A stretch of 64,000 nt of DNA from Pelomonas sp. CA6 (GTDB lineage Bacteria > Pseudomonadota > Gammaproteobacteria > Burkholderiales > Burkholderiaceae_C): assembly GCF_022549225.1 (NCBI RefSeq), contig NZ_JAKZFD010000004.1:124001-188000 (forward strand). Reading direction: 5' to 3'. The notes under the pieces were generated by a model that saw nothing but the letters and a program-made list of their open reading frames with translations, was not told where the DNA came from and made no database searches. Numbering within the stretch: position 1 is the stretch's first letter; the number at the start of each line of letters is the position of its first letter. Positions 17,793 through 26,286 of the stretch are shown one piece after another. The position numbers and the translations under genes are program-made.

Positions 17793-19865
17793 ATGCGCTA
17801 CCCCCATCTGTTCGAACCCATACAGCTGAACCAGCTGAAGATCCGCAACCGGATCGTGAGCACCGCCCACGCCGAGGTCTATGCCGAGAACGGCATCCCC
17901 GGCGAGCGCTACATCCGCTACTACGAGGAAAAGGCACGCGGCGGCGTGGGCCTGGCGATCTGCGGCGGCTCCAGCCCGGTCTCGCGCGACAGCCCCAGCG
18001 AATGGTGGAGCTCGGTCAACCTGGCCCGCGACGAGACCATGGAGGGCCTGGCCCGCCTGGCCGAGACCATGCACGCGCATGGCGCCAAGATCATGATCCA
18101 GGCCACCCACATGGGCCGGCGCACCGCCTGGCACGGCTTCGACTGGCCGCACCTGGTCAGCCCCTCGGGCGTGCGCGAGCCGGTGCACCGAGGCAACGCC
18201 AAGACCATCGAGATCGAGGAGATCCGCCGCATCGTCCAGGACTATGCCCAGGCGGCGCGCCGCGTCAAAGAGTCCGGCCTGGACGGCATCGAGATCTCGG
18301 CCGCGCACCAGCACCTGATCGACCAGTTCTGGAGCCCGCGCACCAACCACCGCCGCGACGAGTACGGCGGCTCGCTGCAGAACCGGCTGCGCTTCGGCAT
18401 CGAGGTGCTGACCGCCGTGCGCGAGACCGTGGGGCGCGACTTCTGCGTCGGCCTGCGCCTGTGCGGCGACGAATTCCACGAAGACGGCCTGGACCACGAG
18501 GCGCTCAAGGAGATCGCGCAGGCGATGAGCGAGACCGGGCTGATCGACTACCTCAGCGTGATCGGCTCGGGCGCGGACACGCACAACACGCTGGCCAATT
18601 GCATGCCGCCGATGGCGCTGCCACCCGAGCCCTTCGCCCATCTGGCCGGCGGCATCAAGAGCGTGGTCAAGATCCCGGTGATGCATGCCCAGAGCATCCG
18701 CGACGCGCAGCAGGCCGAGCGCCTGCTCGCCAGCGGCACGGTGGACCTGGTGGGCATGACGCGCGCGCAGATCGCCGACCCGCACATGGTGCTCAAGATC
18801 CGCGAAGACCGCGAGGACCAGATCAAGCAATGCGTGGGCGCCAACTACTGCATCGACCGGCAGTACAACGGGCTGGACGTGCTGTGCGTGCAAAACGCCG
18901 CGACCAGCCGCGAGCGCAGCATGCCCCACATCATCCAGAAGAGCAGCGGCCCGCGGCGCAAGGTGGTGGTGGTGGGCGCCGGCCCGGCCGGGCTGGAGGC
19001 GGCGCGCGTGGCGCGCGAGCGCGGCCACGAGGTCGTGCTGTTCGAGAAGCAGGCCCAGGTCGGCGGCCAGGTGAACCTGGCGGCCAAGGCGCCCAAGCGC
19101 GAACAGATGGCCGGCATCATCCGCTGGTTCGACCTGGAGACCACGCGGCTGGGCGTGGACCGACGCCTGAACTGCGAGGCCGACGCCGCGATGATCCTGG
19201 ACCAGCGGCCCGACATCGTCGTGCTCGCCACCGGCGGCATCGCCCATGTGGACCAGATCGCGGACTGGGGCGCGGACCAGGGGCTGTCGGTGTCCAGCTG
19301 GGACATTCTCAGCGGCCGCGTCGCGCCGCAGGGCAATGTGCTGGTCTACGACGGCGTCAGTACCCATGCCGGCGCCAGCGTGGCCGACTACATCGCCAGC
19401 CGCGGCCACCTGGTCGAGATCGTCACGCCGGACGTCAAGGTCGCCGACGACACCGGCGGCACCACCTTCCCGATCTTCTACCGCCGCCTCTACGCGCAAG
19501 GCGTGATCCAGACGCCCAACTGCTGGCTGGACCGCGTCTACCGCGAGCACACGCCCGACGGCAACAAGCTCGTCGCCGTGCTGCGCAACGAGTACACCGA
19601 GGTGCAGGAAGAGCGCGTCGTCGACCAGGTCGTGATCGAGAACGGGATACGGCCCAACGAGGCGCTGTACTGGCAGCTCAAGGAGCGCTCGCTGAACCGC
19701 GGCCAGACCGACACCGAAGCCCTCTTCGCCGCCCGGCCCCAGCCGGTGCTGTCGCAGCCGCTGGGCCAGGGCGGGTTCGCGCTGTTCCGCATCGGCGACG
19801 CGGTGTCCATGCACAACATCCACGCCGCCATCTACGACGCGCTGCGCCTGTGCAAGGACTTCTGA
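17793..19865 (+). CDS. dgcA: Dimethylglycine dehydrogenase subunit A (FMN/FeS/FAD)
   Basis: Demethylates dimethylglycine to sarcosine. It has 690 residues, with an N-terminal old-yellow-enzyme TIM barrel for FMN (about 1-340) and a C-terminal NAD(P)/FAD-type domain beginning at KVVVVGAGPAGLEAARVA (about 388). The cluster region aligns with trimethylamine dehydrogenase, but only Cys347, Cys353 and Cys365 are present; the position of the second cluster cysteine is Ala350 (CVGANYC). Electrons should go through DgcB and the adjacent ETF. The ATG at 17793 lies 15 bp after the previous gene. Confidence 0.92.
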   Translation: MRYPHLFEPIQLNQLKIRNRIVSTAHAEVYAENGIPGERYIRYYEEKARGGVGLAICGGSSPVSRDSPSEWWSSVNLARDETMEGLARLAETMHAHGAKIMIQATHMGRRTAWHGFDWPHLVSPSGVREPVHRGNAKTIEIEEIRRIVQDYAQAARRVKESGLDGIEISAAHQHLIDQFWSPRTNHRRDEYGGSLQNRLRFGIEVLTAVRETVGRDFCVGLRLCGDEFHEDGLDHEALKEIAQAMSETGLIDYLSVIGSGADTHNTLANCMPPMALPPEPFAHLAGGIKSVVKIPVMHAQSIRDAQQAERLLASGTVDLVGMTRAQIADPHMVLKIREDREDQIKQCVGANYCIDRQYNGLDVLCVQNAATSRERSMPHIIQKSSGPRRKVVVVGAGPAGLEAARVARERGHEVVLFEKQAQVGGQVNLAAKAPKREQMAGIIRWFDLETTRLGVDRRLNCEADAAMILDQRPDIVVLATGGIAHVDQIADWGADQGLSVSSWDILSGRVAPQGNVLVYDGVSTHAGASVADYIASRGHLVEIVTPDVKVADDTGGTTFPIFYRRLYAQGVIQTPNCWLDRVYREHTPDGNKLVAVLRNEYTEVQEERVVDQVVIENGIRPNEALYWQLKERSLNRGQTDTEALFAARPQPVLSQPLGQGGFALFRIGDAVSMHNIHAAIYDALRLCKDF

Positions 19866-19866
19866 C

Positions 19867-21906
19867 ATGGACGGCTTCACTTCCTCCTTCCTCGCGTCGC
19901 CCACGGCCGGCGGGCTGGTGTGGCGCGACCTGGTCACGCTGCTGTTCTGGCTCGCCGTCGCCGCGCTGCTGCTGGGCACCTGGCGCCGCGCGCGGCTGTG
20001 GCGCACCGGGCGCGCGGCGCCGCTGGCCTGGCGCGGCCTGCTGGCCATCCCCAGGCGCTACTTCGTGGACTTGCACGAGGTCGTCGCCCGCGAGCCCGCG
20101 GCGGCGCGCGCCCATGTCGCGGTGGCGGGCGGCGCACTGGCCTGCCTGCTGCTCGTCGCGCTCAACGACGGGCTGCGCCTGCGCCTGCCGCTGCTGGACC
20201 TGGCGCTGGTGCTCAGCGCGCTGGCCATGCTGGCCGGCGCGGCGATGATGGCGCGCCGCCGCGCGCAGCCCCAGGTGGCCGCGCGCGTGTCGCAAGGCCC
20301 GTGGCGGCGCCTGCCCTGGACCCTGGGCGCGGGCGCGGCCGGCTTCGCGCTGCTGGCCGCCGGCGCGCTGTGGTCGGCGCAGATCGCGCCCTGGTGGGCG
20401 GCGCTGTGCATGCTCGCGCTGGGCGCGGGCGCGGCCGAGCTGGCGCTGGGCGTGGGCCTGGCGGGGCCGATGAAGCATGCCGTCGCCGGGCTGCTGCACC
20501 TGGGCCTGCATCCACGCCCCGAGCGCTTCCAGCCGCAGCGCGTGGGCCCTGGCGCGCAGCGCCCCGCGAGCAGCCTCAAGCCGCTGGTGCTGACGCGCGA
20601 CGCGCCCGGCGTGGCGCGTCCCGCCGACCTGGCCTGGAACCGGCTGCTGTCCTTCGACGCCTGCGTGCAATGCGGCAAGTGCGAGGCCGCCTGCCCCGCC
20701 TACGCCGCGGGCCAGCCGCTCAACCCCAAGAAGCTGGTGCAGGACCTGGTCGTGGGCATGAGCGGCGGCAGCGACGCGCGCTACGCCGGCAACCCCTACC
20801 CGGGCCGCGAGACGGGACGCCATCGCGGCGCGCCACAGCAGCCCATCGTGCCCGGCCTGATCGAGGCCGAGACCCTGTGGAGCTGCACCACCTGCCGCGC
20901 CTGCGTGCAGGCCTGCCCCATGCTGATCGAGCATGTGGACCTGGTGGTGGACCTGCGCCGCCATCTGACGCTGGTCGGCGGCACGCTGCCCAACAAGGGC
21001 GCCGAGGCGCTGGCCGCGCTGCGCGAAACCGACACCCAGGGCCGCTTCCCGCTCGCCGCGCGCTACCACTGGGCGGCCGACCTCGACCTGCCGCTGGCCC
21101 CCGCGCACCCGCCCGGGCAGGCCAACGCGGCGGCGGTCGAATGGCTGCTGCTGGCCGGCGAGGCCGGCTTCGAGATGCGCGGCCAGAAGACCTTGCGCGC
21201 GCTGGTGCAGGCGCTCGCGGCCGGCGGCATCGTCCCGGCCGTGCTGGGCGAGGCCGAGACCGACTGCGGCGATCTCGCGCGCCGCCTCGGCGACGAGGCC
21301 GGCTACCAGCGCCTCGCGCGCCAGCTGATCGCGACGCTGTGGACGCGGCCGGCCGCCAACATCGTCACCGCCGACCCGCATCTGCTGCACGCGCTGCGCA
21401 ACGAGTACCCGCTGCTGGATGCCGCCTGGGCCCAGGCGCTGGCCGAGGGCCGCACGCGCGTCTGGCACCACACCGAGCTGCTCGCCGAGCTGCTGGAGCG
21501 CCGCGCGCTGCGCCCCGCGGCCCCGACGCCTGGCGTGGAGCCGCCCGCCGTCACGCTGCACGACCCCTGCTACCTGGGCCGCTACAACGGCCAGACCGAA
21601 GCGCCACGGCGCGCGCTCAAGGCCATCGGCATCCGCGTGGTCGAGATGGAGCGCCATGGCCTGAACGCGCGCTGCTGCGGCGGCGGCGGCGGCGCGCCGG
21701 CCACCGACATCCCGGGCCAGCGTCGCATCCCCGATCTGCGCATGGATGACGCCCGCGCCACCGGCGCCGACATCGTCGCGGTGGCCTGCCCGCAGTGCAC
21801 CGCGATGCTGGAAGGCGTGGTCGGCAAGAGACCCCAGGTGCTGGACGTCGCCGAACTGGTGGCCCGCGCCGTACGGCCCGGCACGGGCCAGGAGAGGCCA
21901 GCATGA
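19867..21906 (+). CDS. dgcB: Dimethylglycine dehydrogenase subunit B (membrane iron-sulfur/CCG protein)
   Basis: A 679-residue electron-transfer protein. The N-terminal 200 residues contain about five hydrophobic segments. Two [4Fe-4S] motifs follow, CVQCGKCEAACP and CTTCRACVQACP, and the C-terminal part has cysteine-rich CCG motifs (DPCYLGRYNG, ARCCGGGGG, VACPQC). The layout resembles ETF-linked heterodisulfide-reductase-like oxidoreductases that deliver electrons to the quinone pool. It starts 2 bp after the dgcA stop and overlaps the etfA-like gene (ATGA). Confidence 0.92.
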   Translation: MDGFTSSFLASPTAGGLVWRDLVTLLFWLAVAALLLGTWRRARLWRTGRAAPLAWRGLLAIPRRYFVDLHEVVAREPAAARAHVAVAGGALACLLLVALNDGLRLRLPLLDLALVLSALAMLAGAAMMARRRAQPQVAARVSQGPWRRLPWTLGAGAAGFALLAAGALWSAQIAPWWAALCMLALGAGAAELALGVGLAGPMKHAVAGLLHLGLHPRPERFQPQRVGPGAQRPASSLKPLVLTRDAPGVARPADLAWNRLLSFDACVQCGKCEAACPAYAAGQPLNPKKLVQDLVVGMSGGSDARYAGNPYPGRETGRHRGAPQQPIVPGLIEAETLWSCTTCRACVQACPMLIEHVDLVVDLRRHLTLVGGTLPNKGAEALAALRETDTQGRFPLAARYHWAADLDLPLAPAHPPGQANAAAVEWLLLAGEAGFEMRGQKTLRALVQALAAGGIVPAVLGEAETDCGDLARRLGDEAGYQRLARQLIATLWTRPAANIVTADPHLLHALRNEYPLLDAAWAQALAEGRTRVWHHTELLAELLERRALRPAAPTPGVEPPAVTLHDPCYLGRYNGQTEAPRRALKAIGIRVVEMERHGLNARCCGGGGGAPATDIPGQRRIPDLRMDDARATGADIVAVACPQCTAMLEGVVGKRPQVLDVAELVARAVRPGTGQERPA

Positions 21907-23054
21907 CCCGACGCATCGACCCCCGCCGCCCCGCCACGCGCAATGCACAGGGCCTGCGCCGCCTCGTGCTCGGCGGCACCGAAGGCGAACGCGACCTGCG
22001 TCCCGGCGCCCATGGCCAGGCGAGCGCGCGCCGCCCGCGCCTGAGCGGCGCCGCCCGCGGCTGCCTGATGGTGATCGCCCAGCCCGAGGCGGGCGGGCTG
22101 GACGAGCATGCCTGCGAGACCCTGGCCGCGGCGGCGCTGCTCGCCGCGCCGGACGAGGCCGTGGTCGCGCTGCTGCCCGTTCCCGCGGCCGAGCTGCCGC
22201 TGCAGCTGGACGCCGCGGCGCTGGGCATCGACTGCCTGGAAATCCTGCCGCTGGCCGGCGCCACGCCGCCGGACGCGCAGGCCCAGGCCCTGCTGCAGCG
22301 CTGGCAGCACTGGCGGCCGCGCCTGCTGCTGATGCCCGACCGCGGCGACGATGCCGACCTGGGCCGCCGCCTGGCCGCGACCCAGGGGCTGGCCACGGCG
22401 GCCGGCGTGGTCGAGATCGCGCAGGAGCGCGGCGACTGGCGGGCCCGCGTGCGCCACCTGGGCGCCCCGGGCCGCGCCGCCGGCGATGCGACGGCGGCGC
22501 TGGCGCAGCTGCAGCTGCTGCTGCTGGCGCGTCATGTCGCGCGCACCGAGCTGCCCTTTCTGGGACTGGGCGAGCAGGTGCAACTGCCACCGCCCGCGGC
22601 ACGCCCCATGGCCGGCGTGCACGACCTGGGCCTGCTCGCCGGCCAGGCCCGGCAGCTGGCCCTGGACGAGGCCGACTTCATCATCGCCGCCGGCAACGGC
22701 GTCACCGATGTCGCGCTGTTCCACGAGCTGGCCCAGGCCCTGGGCGCCAGCGTCGGCGCATCGCGCGTCGCGGTGGACGACGGCCGCTTCGCGCGCAGCC
22801 AGCAGATCGGCGCCACCGGCCGCACGGTGCAGGCGCGCGGCTATCTGGCGCTGGGCATTTCCGGCGCGGTCCAACACCTGCAGGGCATCCGCGAATGCCG
22901 CCATGTGATGGCCGTCAACACCGACCCCGCCGCACCCATCGTGCAGCGCTCCGAACTGACCGTGGCCGAGGACGTGCAGGCGCTGATGCGCGCGCTGCTG
23001 AGCCTGCTGCGCCGCGAGCCCGGCCCGTCCCCCGCCCAGGAGACCCAGCCATGA
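21903..23054 (+). CDS. etfA: Electron transfer flavoprotein alpha subunit, dgc-associated
   Basis: A 383-residue ETF alpha paralogue dedicated to dimethylglycine oxidation. The C-terminal FAD domain is recognisable from QQIGATGRTVQARGYLALGI, the SGAVQHLQGI segment and AVNTDPAAPI. The N-terminus (first 50 residues, Arg/Pro-rich) is unlike housekeeping ETF alpha. The start at 21903 overlaps the dgcB stop. The stop overlaps the next gene by four bases. Confidence 0.9.
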   Translation: MTRRIDPRRPATRNAQGLRRLVLGGTEGERDLRPGAHGQASARRPRLSGAARGCLMVIAQPEAGGLDEHACETLAAAALLAAPDEAVVALLPVPAAELPLQLDAAALGIDCLEILPLAGATPPDAQAQALLQRWQHWRPRLLLMPDRGDDADLGRRLAATQGLATAAGVVEIAQERGDWRARVRHLGAPGRAAGDATAALAQLQLLLLARHVARTELPFLGLGEQVQLPPPAARPMAGVHDLGLLAGQARQLALDEADFIIAAGNGVTDVALFHELAQALGASVGASRVAVDDGRFARSQQIGATGRTVQARGYLALGISGAVQHLQGIRECRHVMAVNTDPAAPIVQRSELTVAEDVQALMRALLSLLRREPGPSPAQETQP

Positions 23055-23893
23055 CCACGACGACCGTCTTCAAGCCCTCGGACCTGATGGTGCTGGTGGG
23101 CCCGCGCATCGACCCGACCTGCGGCCGCGCGACGCGCAGCCGTGCCGATGCCGCGACCGTCGCGCTGGCCCAGCAGGCCCTGGGCCCAGCGCACGAGCCC
23201 CGGCTGTGCAGCGCCGGCGCCCTGCCGGCGGGCGTGATGCGCGACTACCTGGCCCAGGGCCTGAGCCGGCTCACGCACCTGGCCCTGCCCGACGAAGCCA
23301 CGCAGGGTGAGCTGGTCGCGGCGCTCGCCTATGTCTGCCGCGACGCGGGCCTGGTGCTGTGCGGCGCGCGCGGCGAGGCCGGCATGTCCAGCGGCATGCT
23401 GCCCTATGCGCTGGCCCAACGCCTGAACCGCCCGCTGATCCACGACGTGATCGACCTGCAGCGCGAGAAGGACGGCGGCTGGCGGGTCCTGCAGGCCCGG
23501 CCGCGCGGCGCGCGCCGGTGCTGGCGGCTGGAGCCTGGCGTCGCCGCGGTGCTGGTCTGCAGCCCGCGCCTGGCGCAGCGCGAGGACCTGCCGCAGCGCC
23601 ATGCCTGGGCGTCCGCGCAGGCCGGCCGCATCGAGGAGCTGCGCGTCGCGGCGTCGGCCCATCCGGGTGGCGCCACAGCGGCGCCGTGGCAGCTCGAGCC
23701 GACGCGCAAGCAGCGCCGTCCGCTGGCCGCCGCCAGCCAGGCCAGCGGCGCCGAACGCATGGCGCGGGCCACCGGCGCGGCCGAACCGGCCGGCCGCGGC
23801 GGCACGGTGCTGCACGAAGGTTCGGCGCTGGACAAGGCGCGGCAGTTGCTGGACCACCTGCGCCAGCGCGCGCTGATCCCGCCGCAGGCCTGA
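23051..23893 (+). CDS. etfB: Electron transfer flavoprotein beta-like subunit, dgc-associated
   Basis: A divergent ETF beta homologue of 280 residues, identified by position and by the ETF-type segment AGLVLCGARGEAGMSSGMLP, matching the DLVLCGRQA-type core of the family. The central and C-terminal thirds are rich in Ala and Arg and lack obvious canonical AMP-binding signatures. The ATG at 23051 overlaps etfA. It is the last gene of the dipeptidase-DUF5943-dgcAB-etfAB operon. The family call is moderate; the operon role is strong. Confidence 0.75.
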   Translation: MTTTTVFKPSDLMVLVGPRIDPTCGRATRSRADAATVALAQQALGPAHEPRLCSAGALPAGVMRDYLAQGLSRLTHLALPDEATQGELVAALAYVCRDAGLVLCGARGEAGMSSGMLPYALAQRLNRPLIHDVIDLQREKDGGWRVLQARPRGARRCWRLEPGVAAVLVCSPRLAQREDLPQRHAWASAQAGRIEELRVAASAHPGGATAAPWQLEPTRKQRRPLAAASQASGAERMARATGAAEPAGRGGTVLHEGSALDKARQLLDHLRQRALIPPQA

Positions 23894-23907
23894 GCCTGCA
23901 TGCAAGT

Positions 23908-23928
23908 GCCGGCCCCGGAACGGCCGGC
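23908..23928 (+). terminator. GC hairpin after the etfB-like gene, weak terminator candidate
   Basis: The arms GCCGGCC (23908-23914) and GGCCGGC (23922-23928) can form a 7-bp stem beginning 15 nt after the stop. There is no T-tract, so termination could be factor-dependent. Confidence 0.35.
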
Positions 23929-24103
23929 CCTGCGGGGCTCGCGTCGCCCCCAGGGGCTACGCAAAAGACCCGACAGCCTTGGCGGCATTCATTGATCAGA
24001 ATCAACGAACGGACGACATCGAACGCTTAGCGCCGCTCCGACGGAGGGCGAGCCTGGCGATCGATGCACGGCAGTCCGCCGATCACGATCACGGCCTCTT
24101 GCG

Positions 24104-25162
24104 ATGACAGCTTCCACGTCCTCCGGGCCCACGGCCCGCCACTTCGGCTTCCTGCTGCTGGACAGCTATTCGATGATCGCCTTCGCCAATGCGCTGGAGG
24201 TGCTGCGCATGGCCAACCTGCTCAGCGGGCAGCCGCTCTACACCTGGACCGTCGCGACGGTCAACGGCGAACACGGCACGGCCAGCAACGGCCTGAGCCT
24301 GGCGCAGCCGGCGCGGCTGGCCGATCTGGACGGCTGCGACGCGGTCTTCGTCTGCGGCGGCGTGAAGGTGCAGCGCGCGATCAACCCCACCGTCGTGCAG
24401 GACCTGCGCCGCCGCGCCGCGCGCGGCCAGGTGCTCGGTGGCCTGTGCACCGGCGCGCATGCGCTGGCCGAGGCCGGCGTGATGGGCGGCTACCGCTGCG
24501 CCGTGCACTGGGAGAACCTGACCGCGCTGCGCGAGGCCTGCCCGCAGGCGCGCTTCACGCTGGAGGTCTTCGTCGTCGACCGCGACCGCCTCACCGCATC
24601 GGGTGGCATCGCCCCGCTGCACCTGATGCTGCACCTGGTGCGCGGCCATCACGGCAACAAGCTGGCGATGGCGATCTCCGAGCAGTTCATCGTCGACCGC
24701 GTGCGCGACCAGAGCGACCAGCAGCGACTGCCGCAGCCCGAATTCGTCGGCCCGGGCTACGAGCATCTGGTCGAGGCCATCGCGCTGATGTCCGCCAACA
24801 TCGAGGAGCCGCTGTCGCTGGCCGAGATCGCCGACGCCACCGGCGTGTCGCTGCGCCAGCTGGAGCGGCTGTTCCACCGCTACCACGACGTGACGCCGGC
24901 GCAGCACTACCTGGCGCTGCGCCTGCGCCGCGCCCGCGAGCTGCTGGCGCACACCAGCGCGCCGGTCATGCAGATCACCGTGGCCTGCGGCTTCCAGACC
25001 GCCTCGCATTTCTGCAAGGCCTACCGCGCCCAGTTCGGCCATTCGCCCAGCGACCACCGGCGCCAGGGCGGCAACCAGGGCCTGGTGCACCTGCAGGCGC
25101 CGCTGCACGCCAAGGGCCACCGAGCGGTGGCGACGCCGGGCCTGCCGCTGCAGGCCTCCTGA
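24104..25162 (+). CDS. gbdR: GlxA-type AraC-family activator of betaine catabolism (GbdR-like)
   Basis: A 352-residue regulator with an N-terminal DJ-1/PfpI-like ligand domain (about 12-190; GLCTGAHALAEAGVM is the nucleophile-elbow region) and a C-terminal AraC helix-turn-helix pair (about 225-325; LSLAEIADATGVSLRQLERL and the second helix pair VACGFQTASHFCKAYRAQFG). This is the architecture of Pseudomonas GbdR, which senses glycine betaine and dimethylglycine. It sits directly after the dgc-etf operon. I saw no copy of the 28-bp motif in its own leader. An inverted repeat TTGAT-N4-ATCAA lies at 23992-24005. Confidence 0.9.
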   Translation: MTASTSSGPTARHFGFLLLDSYSMIAFANALEVLRMANLLSGQPLYTWTVATVNGEHGTASNGLSLAQPARLADLDGCDAVFVCGGVKVQRAINPTVVQDLRRRAARGQVLGGLCTGAHALAEAGVMGGYRCAVHWENLTALREACPQARFTLEVFVVDRDRLTASGGIAPLHLMLHLVRGHHGNKLAMAISEQFIVDRVRDQSDQQRLPQPEFVGPGYEHLVEAIALMSANIEEPLSLAEIADATGVSLRQLERLFHRYHDVTPAQHYLALRLRRARELLAHTSAPVMQITVACGFQTASHFCKAYRAQFGHSPSDHRRQGGNQGLVHLQAPLHAKGHRAVATPGLPLQAS

Positions 25163-25170
25163 ACGAACAC

Positions 25171-25194
25171 GGCCCCGCCTGTGAATGCGGGGCC
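25171..25194. terminator. Hairpin between gbdR and the convergent binding-protein gene
   Basis: The arms GGCCCCGC (25171-25178) and GCGGGGCC (25187-25194) form an 8-bp stem just after the gbdR stop. The lack of a strong T-tract makes this a moderate call. It could serve both convergent genes. Confidence 0.5.
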
Positions 25195-25245
25195 GCGGGG
25201 CTCAGGGCCAGGGCGGCGCATCGCGCCGCCCACGGGCTCGGACGC

Positions 25246-26130
25246 TCAGGCGCCCGTCAGCCACTGGTTGACCAACTCGCCATGCGAGGCCACATAGGCG
25301 GCCGCTTCCTTCGCGGCATTGCTGTCGCGCGCCTTGAGCATCACGGCCTCCAGATCGGCCAGCGGCATCTTCAGGTTGCGCACGAAGGCGGCCGCCTTGG
25401 GGAAGGCCGCCGTGAAGCCCTTGCGCGCCAGGCCGTGGATGGACTCGGCGCCGCCCAACGTCTGCTTGGGGTCCTCCAGATAGCGCAGCTTGTACTGCGA
25501 GAACATCCAGTGCGGCGACCAGGTGGTCACGACGATCCACTGCTTGCGCTGGATCGCGCGGTCCAGCGCCGACACCATCGCGGCGTCGGATGCGGTCAGC
25601 AGCTTGTAGTCCAGGCCATAGGTCTTGATCGTGGCCTCGGACAGCTTCATCAGCCCGGCCCCGGCGTCGATGCCCTGGATGCGCGAGCCCAGCTTCTCGC
25701 GGACCTCGGGCTTGGCCAGGTCCTCGATGCTGCGCAGCGTGCCGACCGGGATCTCGTCCGGCACGGCCCAGCCCAGCCGCGCGCCGGTGTACAGCGCGCC
25801 GAGGTCCTCGACATCGTCCTTGACCTTCTCCCAGTAGCTCTTGTGCGTGCCGGGCAGCCAGGCCATCAGCATCAGGTCGATCTGGCCGCGCTGCAGCGCG
25901 GCGTACTGCAGCGCGACGTCGGTCATCACCAGCTCGACCTTCTGGCCCAGGCGCTGTTCGAGGATGAGCTTGGCGACGTGGGTCACCACCTCGGCATCGG
26001 ACCAGGCGGTCCAGCCGATGCGTATGGGCTTGGTGTCGGCCAGCGCGCTCAGCGGCGCGGCGGGCAGGGCCAGCGCGGCGGCGCCGGCGATGAAGTGGCG
26101 GCGTTGCAAGGTCTTGGGGGGGCGGCTCAT
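25246..26130 (-). CDS. Glycine betaine/choline-type ABC substrate-binding protein
   Basis: Periplasmic binding protein of the OpuAC/ProX family, 294 residues. The signal peptide has a twin-arginine-like QRRHFIAGAAALALPAAP, so export may use Tat. Tryptophans in GWTAWSD, AWLPGTHKSYW and TWSPHW are placed to form the aromatic cage that holds a trimethylammonium group, from family knowledge. The start at 26130 is fixed because the longer frame contains the predicted promoter (-10 at 26168-26163). It has no permease next to it and most likely serves ProVW. Confidence 0.9.
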   Translation of the reverse strand: MSRPPKTLQRRHFIAGAAALALPAAPLSALADTKPIRIGWTAWSDAEVVTHVAKLILEQRLGQKVELVMTDVALQYAALQRGQIDLMLMAWLPGTHKSYWEKVKDDVEDLGALYTGARLGWAVPDEIPVGTLRSIEDLAKPEVREKLGSRIQGIDAGAGLMKLSEATIKTYGLDYKLLTASDAAMVSALDRAIQRKQWIVVTTWSPHWMFSQYKLRYLEDPKQTLGGAESIHGLARKGFTAAFPKAAAFVRNLKMPLADLEAVMLKARDSNAAKEAAAYVASHGELVNQWLTGA

Positions 26131-26162
26131 GGGCGGTCTCCGTTCGGCAGTTGACCCAGTGC

Positions 26163-26226
26163 ACTCTAGGCCTGTGCCGCCGGCCAAGTGCTCCCGGCGC
26201 GACGCCGACATGTCCAGGCCCGACAT
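26163..26226 (-). promoter_or_regulatory. Predicted GbdR-dependent promoter of the binding-protein gene
   Basis: The 28-bp motif runs from 26226 to 26199. A second ATGTCGG lies inside it, 15 bp after the first. A -10-like TAGAGT is at 26168-26163, 30 nt downstream of the motif. The start codon is at 26130. Confidence 0.65.
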
Positions 26227-26286
26227 CCCTGCCGCCACCGCGGGAAGACCCTCGGTGGCAAGACCCGGCCCCGCGCCACGACGGGC

